In this document: piece after piece, positions 48,394 to 58,973 of the stretch | Numbering within the stretch: position 1 is the stretch's first letter | How the letters are laid out: each line of letters begins with the position of its first letter | Origin: Scleromatobacter humisilvae | GTDB lineage: Bacteria > Pseudomonadota > Gammaproteobacteria > Burkholderiales > Burkholderiaceae_C | DNA length: 64,000 nucleotides | Direction: 5' to 3' | Assembly: GCF_023231945.1 (NCBI RefSeq) | Contig: NZ_JAJLJH010000001.1 | Coordinates: 1,116,001 to 1,180,000, forward strand | The notes under the pieces: model-generated | What the model was told of the DNA's origin: nothing | The model's database searches: none | Seen by the model: the letters and a program-made list of their open reading frames with translations, nothing else | Made by a program: the position numbers and the translations under genes

Positions 48394-49914
48394 ATGGACA
48401 TGCTAGAACCCGGCCGCTTCGGCTACGCCGTCAATTTCAAGAAGCGCTATGGCAACTACATCGGCGGCGAATGGGTGCCGCCGACCAACGGCGAGTATTT
48501 CGAGAACATCACGCCCATCACCGGCCGCGCGTTCTGCGAGATCCCGCGCTCCACGGCCGAGGACATCGAGCGCGCGCTCGACGCCGCGCACGCGGCCAAG
48601 ACCGCCTGGGGCAAGACCTCGCCCACGGAGCGCGCCAACATCCTCAACAAGATCGCCGACCGCATGGAGCAGAACCTGGAGCTGCTCGCCAACGCGGAGA
48701 CCTGGGACAACGGCAAGCCGCTGCGCGAGACCATGGCCGCCGACCTCCCGCTGGCCATCGACCACTTCCGCTACTTCGCGGGCTGCGTGCGCGGCCAGGA
48801 AGGCGGCATCAGCGAGATCGACGACACCACCTACGCCTACCACTTCCACGAGCCGCTGGGCGTGGTCGGCCAGATCATCCCGTGGAACTTCCCGATCCTG
48901 ATGGCCGTGTGGAAGCTCGCGCCGGCGCTGGCCGCGGGCAACTGCGTCGTGCTCAAGCCCGCGGAGCAGACACCCGTGTCCATCCTCGTGCTGGCCGAAC
49001 TGATCGGCGACCTGCTGCCGGCCGGCGTGCTCAACATCGTCAACGGCTTCGGACTCGAGTGCGGCAAGCCGCTGGCATCGAGCAAGCGCATCGCCAAGAT
49101 CGCCTTCACCGGCGAGACGACGACCGGCCGCCTGATCATGCAGTACGCCAGCCAGAACCTGATCCCCGTCACGCTGGAACTCGGCGGCAAGTCGCCCAAC
49201 ATCTTCTTCGCCGACGTGATGAGCAAGGACGACGCCTTCTTCGACAAGGCGCTCGAAGGCTTCGCGATGTTCGCGCTGAACCAGGGCGAGGTCTGCACCT
49301 GCCCGTCGCGCGTGCTGTTGCAGGAGTCCATCTACGACCAGTTCATGGAGAAGGCGCTCAAGCGCGTCGCGGCCATCAAGCAGGGCAACCCGCTCGAGAT
49401 GTCGACGATGATCGGCGCGCAGGCCTCCAGCGAGCAGTTGGAGAAGATCCTGAGCTACCTCGACCTCGGCAAGCAGGAAGGCGCGCAGTGCCTGATCGGG
49501 GGCGAGCGCAACATGTTGAAGGACGACCTCGAGGGCGGCTTCTACGTCAAGCCCACCGTGTTCAAGGGCCACAACAAGATGCGCATCTTCCAGGAGGAGA
49601 TCTTCGGCCCGGTGGTGTCGGTGACGACGTTCAAGGACGAGGAGGAAGCCCTGTCCATCGCCAACGACACGCTGTACGGACTCGGCGCGGGCGTGTGGTC
49701 GCGCGACATGAACACCGCGTTCCGCATGGGCCGCGGCATCCAGGCCGGGCGCGTGTGGACGAACTGCTATCACGCGTATCCGGCGCACGCGGCGTTCGGC
49801 GGCTACAAGCAGTCGGGCATCGGGCGCGAGAACCACAAGATGATGCTGGACCACTACCAGCAGACGAAGAACCTGCTGGTCAGCTACAGCGACAAGGCGC
49901 TCGGGTTCTTCTGA
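48394..49914 (+). CDS. exaC: NAD-dependent (acet)aldehyde dehydrogenase, ExaC/AldB type
   Basis: A 506-residue aldehyde dehydrogenase. IIPWNFP and KPAEQTP bind [12 protein letters not shown] carries the general base Glu262, and [11 protein letters not shown] carries the nucleophile Cys (301, with a second at 303, as in ExaC-type enzymes). Homologues oxidise acetaldehyde in ethanol metabolism. The start at 48394 has GGAG 8 bases upstream. The next gene is its usual DUF779 companion. Confidence 0.94.
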   Translation: MDMLEPGRFGYAVNFKKRYGNYIGGEWVPPTNGEYFENITPITGRAFCEIPRSTAEDIERALDAAHAAKTAWGKTSPTERANILNKIADRMEQNLELLANAETWDNGKPLRETMAADLPLAIDHFRYFAGCVRGQEGGISEIDDTTYAYHFHEPLGVVGQIIPWNFPILMAVWKLAPALAAGNCVVLKPAEQTPVSILVLAELIGDLLPAGVLNIVNGFGLECGKPLASSKRIAKIAFTGETTTGRLIMQYASQNLIPVTLELGGKSPNIFFADVMSKDDAFFDKALEGFAMFALNQGEVCTCPSRVLLQESIYDQFMEKALKRVAAIKQGNPLEMSTMIGAQASSEQLEKILSYLDLGKQEGAQCLIGGERNMLKDDLEGGFYVKPTVFKGHNKMRIFQEEIFGPVVSVTTFKDEEEALSIANDTLYGLGAGVWSRDMNTAFRMGRGIQAGRVWTNCYHAYPAHAAFGGYKQSGIGRENHKMMLDHYQQTKNLLVSYSDKALGFF

Positions 49915-49982
49915 AATGCGAGCCCCACGGTCGCTGGCGCTCCCTGCCCCCGAGGGGCCGGCCGCAAGCGGCCCGGCGGAGC

Positions 49983-50040
49983 CGGATCCGCCGCTCCCTT
50001 GAACTTCGCCGCCGACGTCCGGGCGCCGGCGGCGGATCCG
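49983..50040. repeat. Inverted repeat between exaC and the DUF779 gene
   Basis: CGGATCCGCCGC (49983-49994) and GCGGCGGATCCG (50029-50040) are perfect 12-base inverse arms with a 34-base spacer. The flanking segment (49925-49985, GC-rich with CCCCCGAGGGG) resembles intergenic repeats common in Burkholderiales. The RNA hairpin would separate the two genes and may set their relative expression. Confidence 0.65.
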
Positions 50041-50063
50041 TTTCATATCGACAGGAGTTGCAT

Positions 50064-50459
50064 ATGGGTGAGGTTGTTGTCGACCTGCCGGCCCAGGTCG
50101 TCGCGACCGACGCCGCGCTGGCGCTGATCCAGGAGTTGAAGGACCGCCACGGCGCCCTGATGTTCCACCAGTCCGGCGGCTGCTGCGACGGCAGCGCGCC
50201 GATGTGCTTCCCTCTGGGCGACTTCATCGTCGGCGATAACGACGTCCACCTCGGCGACATCGGCGGCGTGCCGTTCTACATCAGCGAGTCGCAGTACGAA
50301 TACTGGTGCCACACGCAGCTGATCATCGACGTCGTGCCCGGGCGCGGCGGCATGTTCTCGCTCGAAGGGCCGACGGGCAAGCGCTTCCTGACGCGTTCGC
50401 GCTTCTACGAAGATGCGGAGTGGGACGCGCTGGTGGCGAGCGGAAAGGCGAAGAACTAG
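50064..50459 (+). CDS. DUF779-family protein, ExaC companion
   Basis: A 131-residue soluble protein. FHQSGGCCDGSAPMCFP is the defining Cys-rich motif of DUF779, whose genes stand next to acetaldehyde dehydrogenase genes in many bacteria. AGGAG lies 7 bases before the ATG. The Cys residues may bind metal or serve in activation of the dehydrogenase; this is not established. Confidence 0.92.
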   Translation: MGEVVVDLPAQVVATDAALALIQELKDRHGALMFHQSGGCCDGSAPMCFPLGDFIVGDNDVHLGDIGGVPFYISESQYEYWCHTQLIIDVVPGRGGMFSLEGPTGKRFLTRSRFYEDAEWDALVASGKAKN

Positions 50460-50483
50460 CGGCTTTGGGTCCAGAATGGGGCC

Positions 50484-50921
50484 ATGAACCCCTCGTCGTC
50501 GCTGCCCTATCCCGCGTCCGCCCGCACGGCGTCGCACACGCAGGCCGACGACGAGCCGCCGCACGGCGACCTCGTCACCGTCACGCGCGTCTTCAACTCG
50601 CTGGAGGCCGAGATGCTGCGCGGCTGCCTGGAGGCCGAGGGCATCCCGGCGACGCTGGGCGACGCGCAGACCATCCAGACCGACACCCTTCTGACCGTCG
50701 CGCTCGGCGGCATCCGCGTGATGGTGCCGTTCTCGTTCGCCGACGCCGCGCGGCAGACAGTCGACGCCTTCGAGCGCGGCGAGCTGGCCATCGACGAACT
50801 CCCCGCCGATTCGGAACCGGCCGTGCCGGAGGCCGAGACGGCGACGACGACGGGCTGGCGCATGTCGCCGGCGGCCTGGGTGGTGCTGGCGATCGTCGTC
50901 GTTGCGGTCGTGATCTTCTGA
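50484..50921 (+). CDS. DUF2007-like protein with C-terminal membrane anchor
   Basis: A 145-residue protein. Residues about 30-95 (VTVTRVFNSLEAEMLRGCLEAEGIPATLG, then GIRVMVPFSFADAARQTVDAFERGE) match the DUF2007 alpha/beta sandwich found in putative signal-transduction proteins. The C-terminus has one membrane helix (AAWVVLAIVVVAVVIF) that ends the protein, so the soluble domain faces the cytosol. Function unknown. Confidence 0.78.
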   Translation: MNPSSSLPYPASARTASHTQADDEPPHGDLVTVTRVFNSLEAEMLRGCLEAEGIPATLGDAQTIQTDTLLTVALGGIRVMVPFSFADAARQTVDAFERGELAIDELPADSEPAVPEAETATTTGWRMSPAAWVVLAIVVVAVVIF

Positions 50922-50986
50922 TCGCGCGCATACTGGGGCCCGTCCCCAGTTTCCGAAGCGCTCCGTGCGGGCTTCGCCCCACGGCC

Positions 50987-51685
50987 ATGCCCGGTTATGA
51001 AGTCAAGCAGGAACGCGTCGCGATCGCCGGCGTCGACGACCTGGTCATCCGCTCGCTGCTCGACAAGCAGCAGTTCGCCGATCCGCAGGGCGACGCCGAG
51101 CGGCTGGGCATCTCGTCGTCGCTGTGGCCGCTGTTCGGGCTGTTGTGGCCGTCGGGCAGCCATCTGGCGGCGCGCCTGGGCGCGCGCGGCGTCGTCAAGA
51201 CGGACCGCATCCTGGAGATCGGCTGCGGGCTGGGGCTCGCGAGCCTGGTCGGCCACCGCGCCGGCGCCGACATGACCGCCAGCGACTGCCATCCGCTGGC
51301 CGGCCGCTTCCTCGCGCACAACCTCGTCCTGAACGACCTCGGCCCGATGAAGTACCGCCACGGCCAGTGGCCCGGCGTGGTGCTGCCGCGCGACGCGATC
51401 GACGAGCGCGCGCCGGTCGTCGTGCACGGCGAGTTCGACCTGATCATCGGCAGCGACGTGCTCTACGAACGCGACGAGCGCGGCACGCTGGCCGACTTCA
51501 TCGCGCGGCTGGCGGCGCCCGTGGCCGAAGTCTGGATCGTCGACCCGAACCGCGGCAACCGCAGCCACTTCCACCGCAACATGGCGCGCCACGGCTTTCG
51601 CATGGAGGAGACCCCTCTCGACCACGACGAAAAGGCTGGCGTCGCGGCCTACAAAGGGCGCATGCTCACGTATCGGCGGCGGTAG
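50987..51685 (+). CDS. Class I methyltransferase, METTL21/lysine-methyltransferase-like
   Basis: A 232-residue protein. LWPLFGLLWPSGSHLAARL leads to motif I (ILEIGCGLGLASLVGHRAG), the ASDCHPLAGRFLAHNLVLN motif II, and FDLIIGSDVLYERDERG, a DxxY-type motif resembling that of the METTL21 lysine-methyltransferase family. A role in protein-lysine or small-molecule methylation is possible. The ATG at 50987 begins the conserved part. Confidence 0.85.
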   Translation: MPGYEVKQERVAIAGVDDLVIRSLLDKQQFADPQGDAERLGISSSLWPLFGLLWPSGSHLAARLGARGVVKTDRILEIGCGLGLASLVGHRAGADMTASDCHPLAGRFLAHNLVLNDLGPMKYRHGQWPGVVLPRDAIDERAPVVVHGEFDLIIGSDVLYERDERGTLADFIARLAAPVAEVWIVDPNRGNRSHFHRNMARHGFRMEETPLDHDEKAGVAAYKGRMLTYRRR

Positions 51686-51747
51686 GCGCTCGGGAACGTC
51701 GGTTGCCGCCAGATCCGAAGGCCGCCGCGCGCGGCAAAGGAGTCGCC

Positions 51748-51960
51748 ATGAACCCGCTCGTCAACCGCAACAACGCCGCCGCCGACATCGGCCGCCCACC
51801 GCCGGCCGACGCGCCGATGCAGGTCTTGCCCTGGGCCGAGGTCTCGTCGCATTCCATCGGGCCGGAGGACGCCGACACGCGCTACCAGGGCGAGCTGTTC
51901 CTGCCGGGCTGGCTCAAGATCGAGCTGCAGCCGACGGCCGAACAGGGCCCCGGCGCCTGA
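51748..51960 (+). CDS. Small hypothetical protein
   Basis: A 70-residue protein starting at an ATG with AAAGGAG 6 bases upstream, one of the best ribosome binding sites in the window. No membrane segment; the centre contains LPWAEVSSHSIGPEDADTRYQGELFLPGWLKIELQP, which looks folded. It lies between the methyltransferase and the convergent YceI gene. The family is not recognised. Confidence 0.65.
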   Translation: MNPLVNRNNAAADIGRPPPADAPMQVLPWAEVSSHSIGPEDADTRYQGELFLPGWLKIELQPTAEQGPGA

Positions 51961-52539
51961 TCATTTGACGGCGATGGCCTCGACCTGGATGCGCAGGTCG
52001 ACGGCCATGCTGAAGCCGTACTCCTTGCCGGCGGCCATGCCGAACTGCTCGCGGTCGATCGTCGCGTAGACGTCGGCGCCGCAGTCCTCGCGCTTGAACA
52101 TCGGGTGCTGGATGCACTTGAACTTCCTGATGTCCAGCGTCACCGGGTTGGTCTTGCCGTGCAGTTCCAGCGTGCCCACCGCGCGCGTGGGCGCGCCGTC
52201 CGTGAAGCCTTCCAGCGTGCCCTTGAAATGGGCCTTCGGGTACTTGGCCGACTCGAACAGCTCCTTGCCCTTGGCGACCTTGTTCAGCGCGTCGAGCCCG
52301 AAGTCGCCACTGTTCATGTCGATGACGATGTCGACCGTGCCGGTGCCGGCCTCGCGGTCCATCGTCACCGTGCCCGAGGTGTGGTCGAACTTGCCGCGCC
52401 ATGTCGAGATGCCCATGTGGTCGGCCTCGAAGCTCGGGTAGGTGTGCATCGGGTCGATGTTGTAGGCAACCGGGGCGGCCTGCGCGGCGAAGGTCGCCGC
52501 GAACAGGGCGGCGGTGGCGAGACGGGACGAGGCGTTCAT
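51961..52539 (-). CDS. Periplasmic YceI-family protein
   Basis: A 192-residue precursor with a signal peptide (cleaved near AQAAPVA). The mature part is a lipocalin-like beta-barrel: YNIDPMHTYPSFEADHMGISTWRGKFDHTSG and VDIVIDMNSGDFG, then AHFKGTLEGF and LHGKTNPVTLDIRKF, all typical of YceI, which binds polyisoprenoid or similar lipids. It is convergent, abutting the preceding small protein gene. Confidence 0.93.
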   Translation of the reverse strand: MNASSRLATAALFAATFAAQAAPVAYNIDPMHTYPSFEADHMGISTWRGKFDHTSGTVTMDREAGTGTVDIVIDMNSGDFGLDALNKVAKGKELFESAKYPKAHFKGTLEGFTDGAPTRAVGTLELHGKTNPVTLDIRKFKCIQHPMFKREDCGADVYATIDREQFGMAAGKEYGFSMAVDLRIQVEAIAVK

Positions 52540-52737
52540 CGGAAGTGCTCCAGGGTTTGTTGGATGGGTCATGGCGAGCGTCGCCACCTTCCACGACGCG
52601 CGAGAGGGCGCGATTTCGACACGGTCGGCCCGCGGTTCGATCGCGACGGCACTTTACCGAAACCACCGCCGCCTTGGACAACGCGGCCGAAGCCGCCGAT
52701 GATCTCGCCGTCGCGTTCCCGAAGAAGGCCAACGACC

Positions 52738-53280
52738 ATGCTCGCCGTCCTGCTCGTCCTCGTCATCGCCATTGGCGCCCTGCTGGGCTACGCGAACTCG
52801 CGCCCGGACAAGTTCCGCCTCGAACGGTCGATCCGCATCGCGGCGCCCATCTTGCAGGTCGCCGAGCAGATCGACGACTTCCACCAGTGGCAGAAGTGGT
52901 CGCCGTGGGAGCACATCGACCCGACGCTGCAACGCACGTTCAGCGGCGCGGACGCGGGCGTCGGCGCGGTCTACGAGTGGACGGGCACCGGCAAGGCGGG
53001 CGCCGGGCGCATGGAGATCGTCGAGATGCGCACCGGCTCGGCGGGCGGCCTCATCACGATCAAGCTGGATTTCATCAAGCCGTTCCAGGCCAGCAACACC
53101 GCCGAATTCCTGATGACGCCCACCGACGCCGGCACCGACCTCACCTGGGCGATGTTCGGCCCCAGCAAGTTCATGACCAAGCTGATGGGCGTGTTCATGG
53201 ACTTCGACAAGATCGTCGGCAAGGACTTCGAGGCCGGCCTCGCGGCGCTCAAGCGCAACGCGGAGCAGGCGCCGCGCTGA
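52738..53280 (+). CDS. Membrane-anchored SRPBCC (polyketide-cyclase-like) protein
   Basis: A 180-residue protein with an N-terminal membrane helix (MLAVLLVLVIAIGALLGYA) and then a START/SRPBCC fold: RSIRIAAPILQVAEQIDDFHQWQKWSPWEHIDP at its opening and TDLTWAMFGPSKFMTKLMGVFMDFDKIVGKDFEAGLAALK at its end. The fold binds hydrophobic ligands. The ATG at 52738 has AAGAAGG upstream; the upstream frame crosses the YceI promoter region. Confidence 0.85.
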   Translation: MLAVLLVLVIAIGALLGYANSRPDKFRLERSIRIAAPILQVAEQIDDFHQWQKWSPWEHIDPTLQRTFSGADAGVGAVYEWTGTGKAGAGRMEIVEMRTGSAGGLITIKLDFIKPFQASNTAEFLMTPTDAGTDLTWAMFGPSKFMTKLMGVFMDFDKIVGKDFEAGLAALKRNAEQAPR

Positions 53281-53294
53281 CTGGCCGGCCCAAC

Positions 53295-53331
53295 AAAAAA
53301 CGCCGACCAGGCGCAAGCCGGTCGGCGTTTT
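53295..53331. terminator. Bidirectional intrinsic terminator
   Basis: CGCCGACC (53301-53308) and GGTCGGCG (53320-53327) form a perfect stem with six A on the left and four T on the right. It can end the SRPBCC gene on the plus strand and the POT transporter gene on the minus strand. Confidence 0.9.
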
Positions 53332-53351
53332 CGTTGGCGTGACCGCGAGGA

Positions 53352-54881
<1,530 letters not shown>

Positions 54882-55104
54882 GGAAACCTCTGGATTCTCG
54901 ATGAATGCCGGCCAGCCTCATGAGCGGACGGCGAAGCGCGAATTGTGGCAAATCCGGGTCATCCCGGACGTGGGGACTTGCCCGGGCTCGGGCACGGCAA
55001 GTGCCACCGCCCGCGGCGCATGCAAGGTCCGGGCCAATCGCCGCAAGTCGACGCATCAGGGCGCAAGATGCGCGTTACTGAACCCAACTCCCCTGTACAA
55101 GCCG

Positions 55105-56709
55105 ATGCAACGCCGAACCGCCCTGCGCAAGCTCGCCGAAGGCCTCGCCCTTGCTGTCGGGCACTCGACTTGCCGACCGTCGGACACCACGCCTGCCGAG
55201 TCGGCGTCGAAAGCTTCCATGCCCTCGTCCCTGCCCGCGCCGTCGCCGACGACGCCGCCCGTCCTGTTGTCCTGCGACCTGTCGACGCCGTCGCAGCCGC
55301 TGCGCCATCCGTGGCGCCACTGCGTGGGCAGCTGCCACGCGCCGCTCGCGCTGCGCGCCGACTGGCAGCAGCAGCTCACGCGCGCGCACCGCGAGCTGGG
55401 CTTCAGGCACGTGCGCTTCCACGGCCTGCTCAGCGACGACATGGGCACGCTGGTCAACCAGGACAACCAGTTCCTGTTCTCGTTCTTCAACATCGACCGC
55501 GCGTTCGACTTCCTGCTGTCCATCGGCATGAAGCCGGTGGTGGAGCTGTCGTTCATGCCGGCAACGCTGTCCTCCGACGGCAACTCGGTCTTCCACTACC
55601 GGGCCAACGTCACGCCGCCGAAGCGGATGGAGGACTGGCAGCTGCTGATGACGACGCTGGTGGGCCACTGGGTCGAGCGCTACGGCATCGACGAGGTCGC
55701 GCAATGGCCGCTGGAGGTGTGGAACGAGCCCAACCTCGTCGCCTTCTGGACCGGCGGCCAGGCGAAATACTTCGAGCTGTTCAAGGCGACGTGGCAGGCC
55801 GTCAAGGCGATCTCGCCGCGGCTGCAGGTCGGCGGCCCCGCCACCGCGGCCAACGCGTGGCTGGACGAGTTCAACGCGTTCTGCGCCGCCAACGCCTGCC
55901 TGCCCGACTTCATCAGCACGCACTACTACCCGACCGACGCGTTCGGCTCGGTCGACACCGACACCGTCTCGCAGCTCGCCGACGCGCCCATGAGCGTCAT
56001 GCGCGACCGCGCGCGTGACGCACGCGCGTCCGCCGGCGCGAGGCCGCTCTACTACACCGAGTGGAACATCACGTCGAACCCGCGCGACCCGATGCACGAC
56101 GGCCCGTTCTGCGCGGCGCTGGCCACGCACTTCATCCTGAGCGTCGACGACCTGGTCGACGCCTGGAGCTGGTGGGTCTTCACGGACATCTTCGAGGAGA
56201 ACTACTTTCCGAGCATCCCGTACCACGGCGGCTTCGGGCTGATGAACCTGTACGGCGTGCCCAAGCCGGTCTATCGAGGCTTCCAGATGATCGACCAGCT
56301 GGGGACGCGGCGCTGGGTCGTGCCGGAGTCGCATCCGACGGTGCGCCTGCATGTGGGCGCGCCCGACGACGACGGCGCGACGACCGTGCTGCTGCTCAAC
56401 GTGGCGATGCCGCGCCATCCCATCGCCACCGAGGTCGTCACCGTGCAGCTGCAAGGCGTGAAGGGCCGCCGCCCGCGCGCCGCGCTGCTCTCGCGCATCG
56501 ACGACACGCATGCGAACCCGCAGGCCGAGTGGCTGCGCCTGGGCAGTCCCGAGTATCCGCATCCGCACCAGGTCGACGCGCTCGAGAACGCGTCGACGGT
56601 GACGCCGGAGCGCATCGAGGTCGCGAGCACCGAGGCCGGCGCGAGCTTCACGCTGCCGCTGCCCGCCAATGCGATGGCGCTGGTGCGCATCGAATGGGAG
56701 GCGGCATGA
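55105..56709 (+). CDS. GH39-like glycoside hydrolase
   Basis: A 534-residue protein. A basic N-terminus is followed by a weak signal-like stretch (KLAEGLALAVGHSTC, possibly a lipobox at Cys23). The (alpha/beta)8 barrel is of clan A: FRHVRFHGLLSDDMG, then WPLEVWNEPN (acid/base Glu208) and RPLYYTEWN (nucleophile Glu319). These positions match GH39 beta-xylosidases and iduronidases. A beta-sandwich ends the protein. It starts an operon with a glucoamylase-family gene (ATGA overlap) and an SDR gene. Confidence 0.85.
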   Translation: MQRRTALRKLAEGLALAVGHSTCRPSDTTPAESASKASMPSSLPAPSPTTPPVLLSCDLSTPSQPLRHPWRHCVGSCHAPLALRADWQQQLTRAHRELGFRHVRFHGLLSDDMGTLVNQDNQFLFSFFNIDRAFDFLLSIGMKPVVELSFMPATLSSDGNSVFHYRANVTPPKRMEDWQLLMTTLVGHWVERYGIDEVAQWPLEVWNEPNLVAFWTGGQAKYFELFKATWQAVKAISPRLQVGGPATAANAWLDEFNAFCAANACLPDFISTHYYPTDAFGSVDTDTVSQLADAPMSVMRDRARDARASAGARPLYYTEWNITSNPRDPMHDGPFCAALATHFILSVDDLVDAWSWWVFTDIFEENYFPSIPYHGGFGLMNLYGVPKPVYRGFQMIDQLGTRRWVVPESHPTVRLHVGAPDDDGATTVLLLNVAMPRHPIATEVVTVQLQGVKGRRPRAALLSRIDDTHANPQAEWLRLGSPEYPHPHQVDALENASTVTPERIEVASTEAGASFTLPLPANAMALVRIEWEAA

Positions 56710-58193
56710 CCGAGCCGCGCGACCTGGGCGTGGCGCCGGAGATCGCCAAGCAGCACGTGCTGCACGGCTTCACGCGCCGCGAGATCATCGAACGCGACGC
56801 AATGCTGACCGACCTGCAGCGCGAGTCCTTCGGCTACTTCGTGCACGAGGTCAACGAGGCCAACGGCCTGGTGATGGACAAGACCGCGCCGAACTGGCCC
56901 GCCAGCATCGCCGCGGTGGGCATGGCGCTGACCTGCTATCCCGTGGGCGTTCAGCGCGGCCTGATGACGCGCGCGCAGGCCCTGCAGCGCACGCTCGTGA
57001 CGCTGCGCTTCCTGCTCGCCGGCGAGCAGAGCGAGTCGCCGTCGGCGGCCGGCCATCGCGGCTTCTTCTATCACTTCCTCGACATGTCCACCGGCCGCCG
57101 CGCCTGGAACTGCGAGCTCTCCAGCATCGACACTGCGCTGTTGATGGCCGGCGTGCTGGCCGCGGCCGCGTACTTCGCCGGACCGTCCGACGACGAGGCC
57201 GAGGTGCGCCGGCTCGCCACGTCGCTGTACGAACGCGTCGAATGGGACTGGCTGGCCGGCGAGCACGGCACGATCTGCCACGGCTGGCAGCCGGAGACGG
57301 GCCTGCTGCCCTGGCACTGGGAAGGCTACGACGAGGCGCTGATCCTGTACCTGCTCGCGCTGGGCTCGCCCACGCATCCGGTGCCGGCGGCGTCGTACGA
57401 CGCGTGGTGCTCGACGTACCAGTGGCTGGAGATCGAGGGCATCTCGTACCTGCACGCAGGGCCGTTGTTCATCCACCAGATGTCGCACCTGTGGGTCGAC
57501 TTCCGCGGCCTGCAGGACAAGTTCATGCGCGCGCACGGCAGCGACTACTTCGACAACAGCCGCGCCGGCGCGCAGGTGCAGCAGCGCTACGCGATGCGCA
57601 ACCCGCGCCGCCACGCGATGTACGGCGAGTTCTGCTGGGGCATCACCGCCAGCGACGGCCCCGGCACCATGCGCTGGCACGGCAGGGGCGAGCCGCCGTT
57701 CTACGACTACGTCGCGCGCGGCGTGCCCGACGGCCCCGACGACGGCACGCTGGCGCCCTGGGCGGTGGTCGCGTCCCTGCCGTTCGCGCCCGAGATCGTG
57801 CTGCCGACCATCGCCAACTACCGCCACATCCAGCTGCACGTGGCCAATCCGTACGGCTTCAAGGCCTCGTTCAACCCCAGCTATCCGAGCGACCGCCGGC
57901 ATGCGATCGGCTGGGTCTCGCCGTACCACTTCGGCATCAACGAGGGCCCGACCGTGGTGATGATCGAGAACTTCCGCAGCCAGATGCCGTGGAAGATGAT
58001 GCATGCCTGCGCGCCGCTGGTCTGCGGCCTGCGCCGCGCGGGCTTCACGGGCGGCTGGCTCGATGCGATCCCGCACGCGTCGGACGCCGCGCCGGCCGCG
58101 GCGATGCCGACGCCCGAACCCTTCGATCCGCCGACGCCGCCCGAGCAGACGGCGATCTCGCAGAGCACGCAAGCGCCCGGAGCCACGTCATGA
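56706..58193 (+). CDS. Glucoamylase-family (PF10091, GH144-like) protein
   Basis: A 495-residue protein. LTDLQRESFGYFVHEVNEANGLVMDKT opens the family and the (alpha/alpha)6 barrel continues with CELSSIDTALLMAGVLAAAAYF, LPWHWEGYDEALILYLLALGSP, YGEFCWGITASDGPG and NEGPTVVMIENFRS. Members include endo-beta-1,2-glucanases (GH144) and related enzymes. No signal peptide is seen. It is coupled to the GH39-like gene by ATGA and to the SDR gene by another ATGA overlap, so the three act together. Confidence 0.88.
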   Translation: MTEPRDLGVAPEIAKQHVLHGFTRREIIERDAMLTDLQRESFGYFVHEVNEANGLVMDKTAPNWPASIAAVGMALTCYPVGVQRGLMTRAQALQRTLVTLRFLLAGEQSESPSAAGHRGFFYHFLDMSTGRRAWNCELSSIDTALLMAGVLAAAAYFAGPSDDEAEVRRLATSLYERVEWDWLAGEHGTICHGWQPETGLLPWHWEGYDEALILYLLALGSPTHPVPAASYDAWCSTYQWLEIEGISYLHAGPLFIHQMSHLWVDFRGLQDKFMRAHGSDYFDNSRAGAQVQQRYAMRNPRRHAMYGEFCWGITASDGPGTMRWHGRGEPPFYDYVARGVPDGPDDGTLAPWAVVASLPFAPEIVLPTIANYRHIQLHVANPYGFKASFNPSYPSDRRHAIGWVSPYHFGINEGPTVVMIENFRSQMPWKMMHACAPLVCGLRRAGFTGGWLDAIPHASDAAPAAAMPTPEPFDPPTPPEQTAISQSTQAPGATS

Positions 58194-58972
58194 ACATCTC
58201 GCTCGCGGGCCGCCGCGCCCTCGTGACCGGCGCGAACTCCGGCATCGGCCAGGCGATCGCGCTGGCGCTGGCCGACGCGGGCGCCGACGTGGCCGTCAAC
58301 TACGTGACGCATCCCGAGGCCGCCGACGCGGTCGTCGCGCAGATCGCCGCCAAGGGCCGGCGGGCGCTGGCGCTGCATGCGGACGTGTCGAACGAGACCG
58401 ACGTCGATGCGATGTTCGCGGCGATGGACACGCAGTGGGGCGGCATCGACATCCTCGTCAACTGCGCCGGCATCGACGGCCAGCGCGCGCTGGCGCAGGA
58501 CGCGAAGATGGCCGACTGGCGGCGCGTCGTCGAGATCAACCTGTTCGGCGCCTTCGACTGCGCGCGTCACGCGCTCGCGCGCATGCTCGCGCAGGGGCGC
58601 GGGGTGATCCTCAACATCAGCTCGGTGCACGAGGTGATCCCGTGGTCGGGCTACAGCGCGTATGCGGCGAGCAAGGCGGCGCTCGGGATGATGACGAAGA
58701 CGCTCGCGCAGGAGGCGGCGCCGCATGGGGTGCGCGTGCTGGCGCTCGGGCCGGGGGCGATCCGGACGCCCATCAACCAGTCGGTGTGGGCGGATCCCGC
58801 TCAGTCTGCGGACCTGTTGTCCAAGATCCCGTTGGGGCGCATGGGACGGACCGACGAGATTGCTGCGATGGCCGTCGTGCTTTGTTCGGACGTCGCCAGC
58901 TATGCGACCGGCACCACGGTGATGGTGGATGGCGGGATGACGGACTATCCGGAGTTTGCGCGCGGCGGCTGA
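58190..58972 (+). CDS. Short-chain dehydrogenase/reductase (glucose 1-dehydrogenase-like)
   Basis: A 260-residue classical SDR. RALVTGANSGIGQAIALALADAGADVAVNY is the nucleotide-binding loop, NCAG follows, and the catalytic set is Ser in LNISSVHE, Tyr and Lys in YSAYAASKAALG. The C-terminus VMVDGGMTDYPEF is typical of glucose 1-dehydrogenase-like enzymes. It overlaps the glucoamylase-family gene. It may oxidise the sugar released by the two hydrolases. Confidence 0.9.
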   Translation: MNISLAGRRALVTGANSGIGQAIALALADAGADVAVNYVTHPEAADAVVAQIAAKGRRALALHADVSNETDVDAMFAAMDTQWGGIDILVNCAGIDGQRALAQDAKMADWRRVVEINLFGAFDCARHALARMLAQGRGVILNISSVHEVIPWSGYSAYAASKAALGMMTKTLAQEAAPHGVRVLALGPGAIRTPINQSVWADPAQSADLLSKIPLGRMGRTDEIAAMAVVLCSDVASYATGTTVMVDGGMTDYPEFARGG

Positions 58973-58973
58973 G

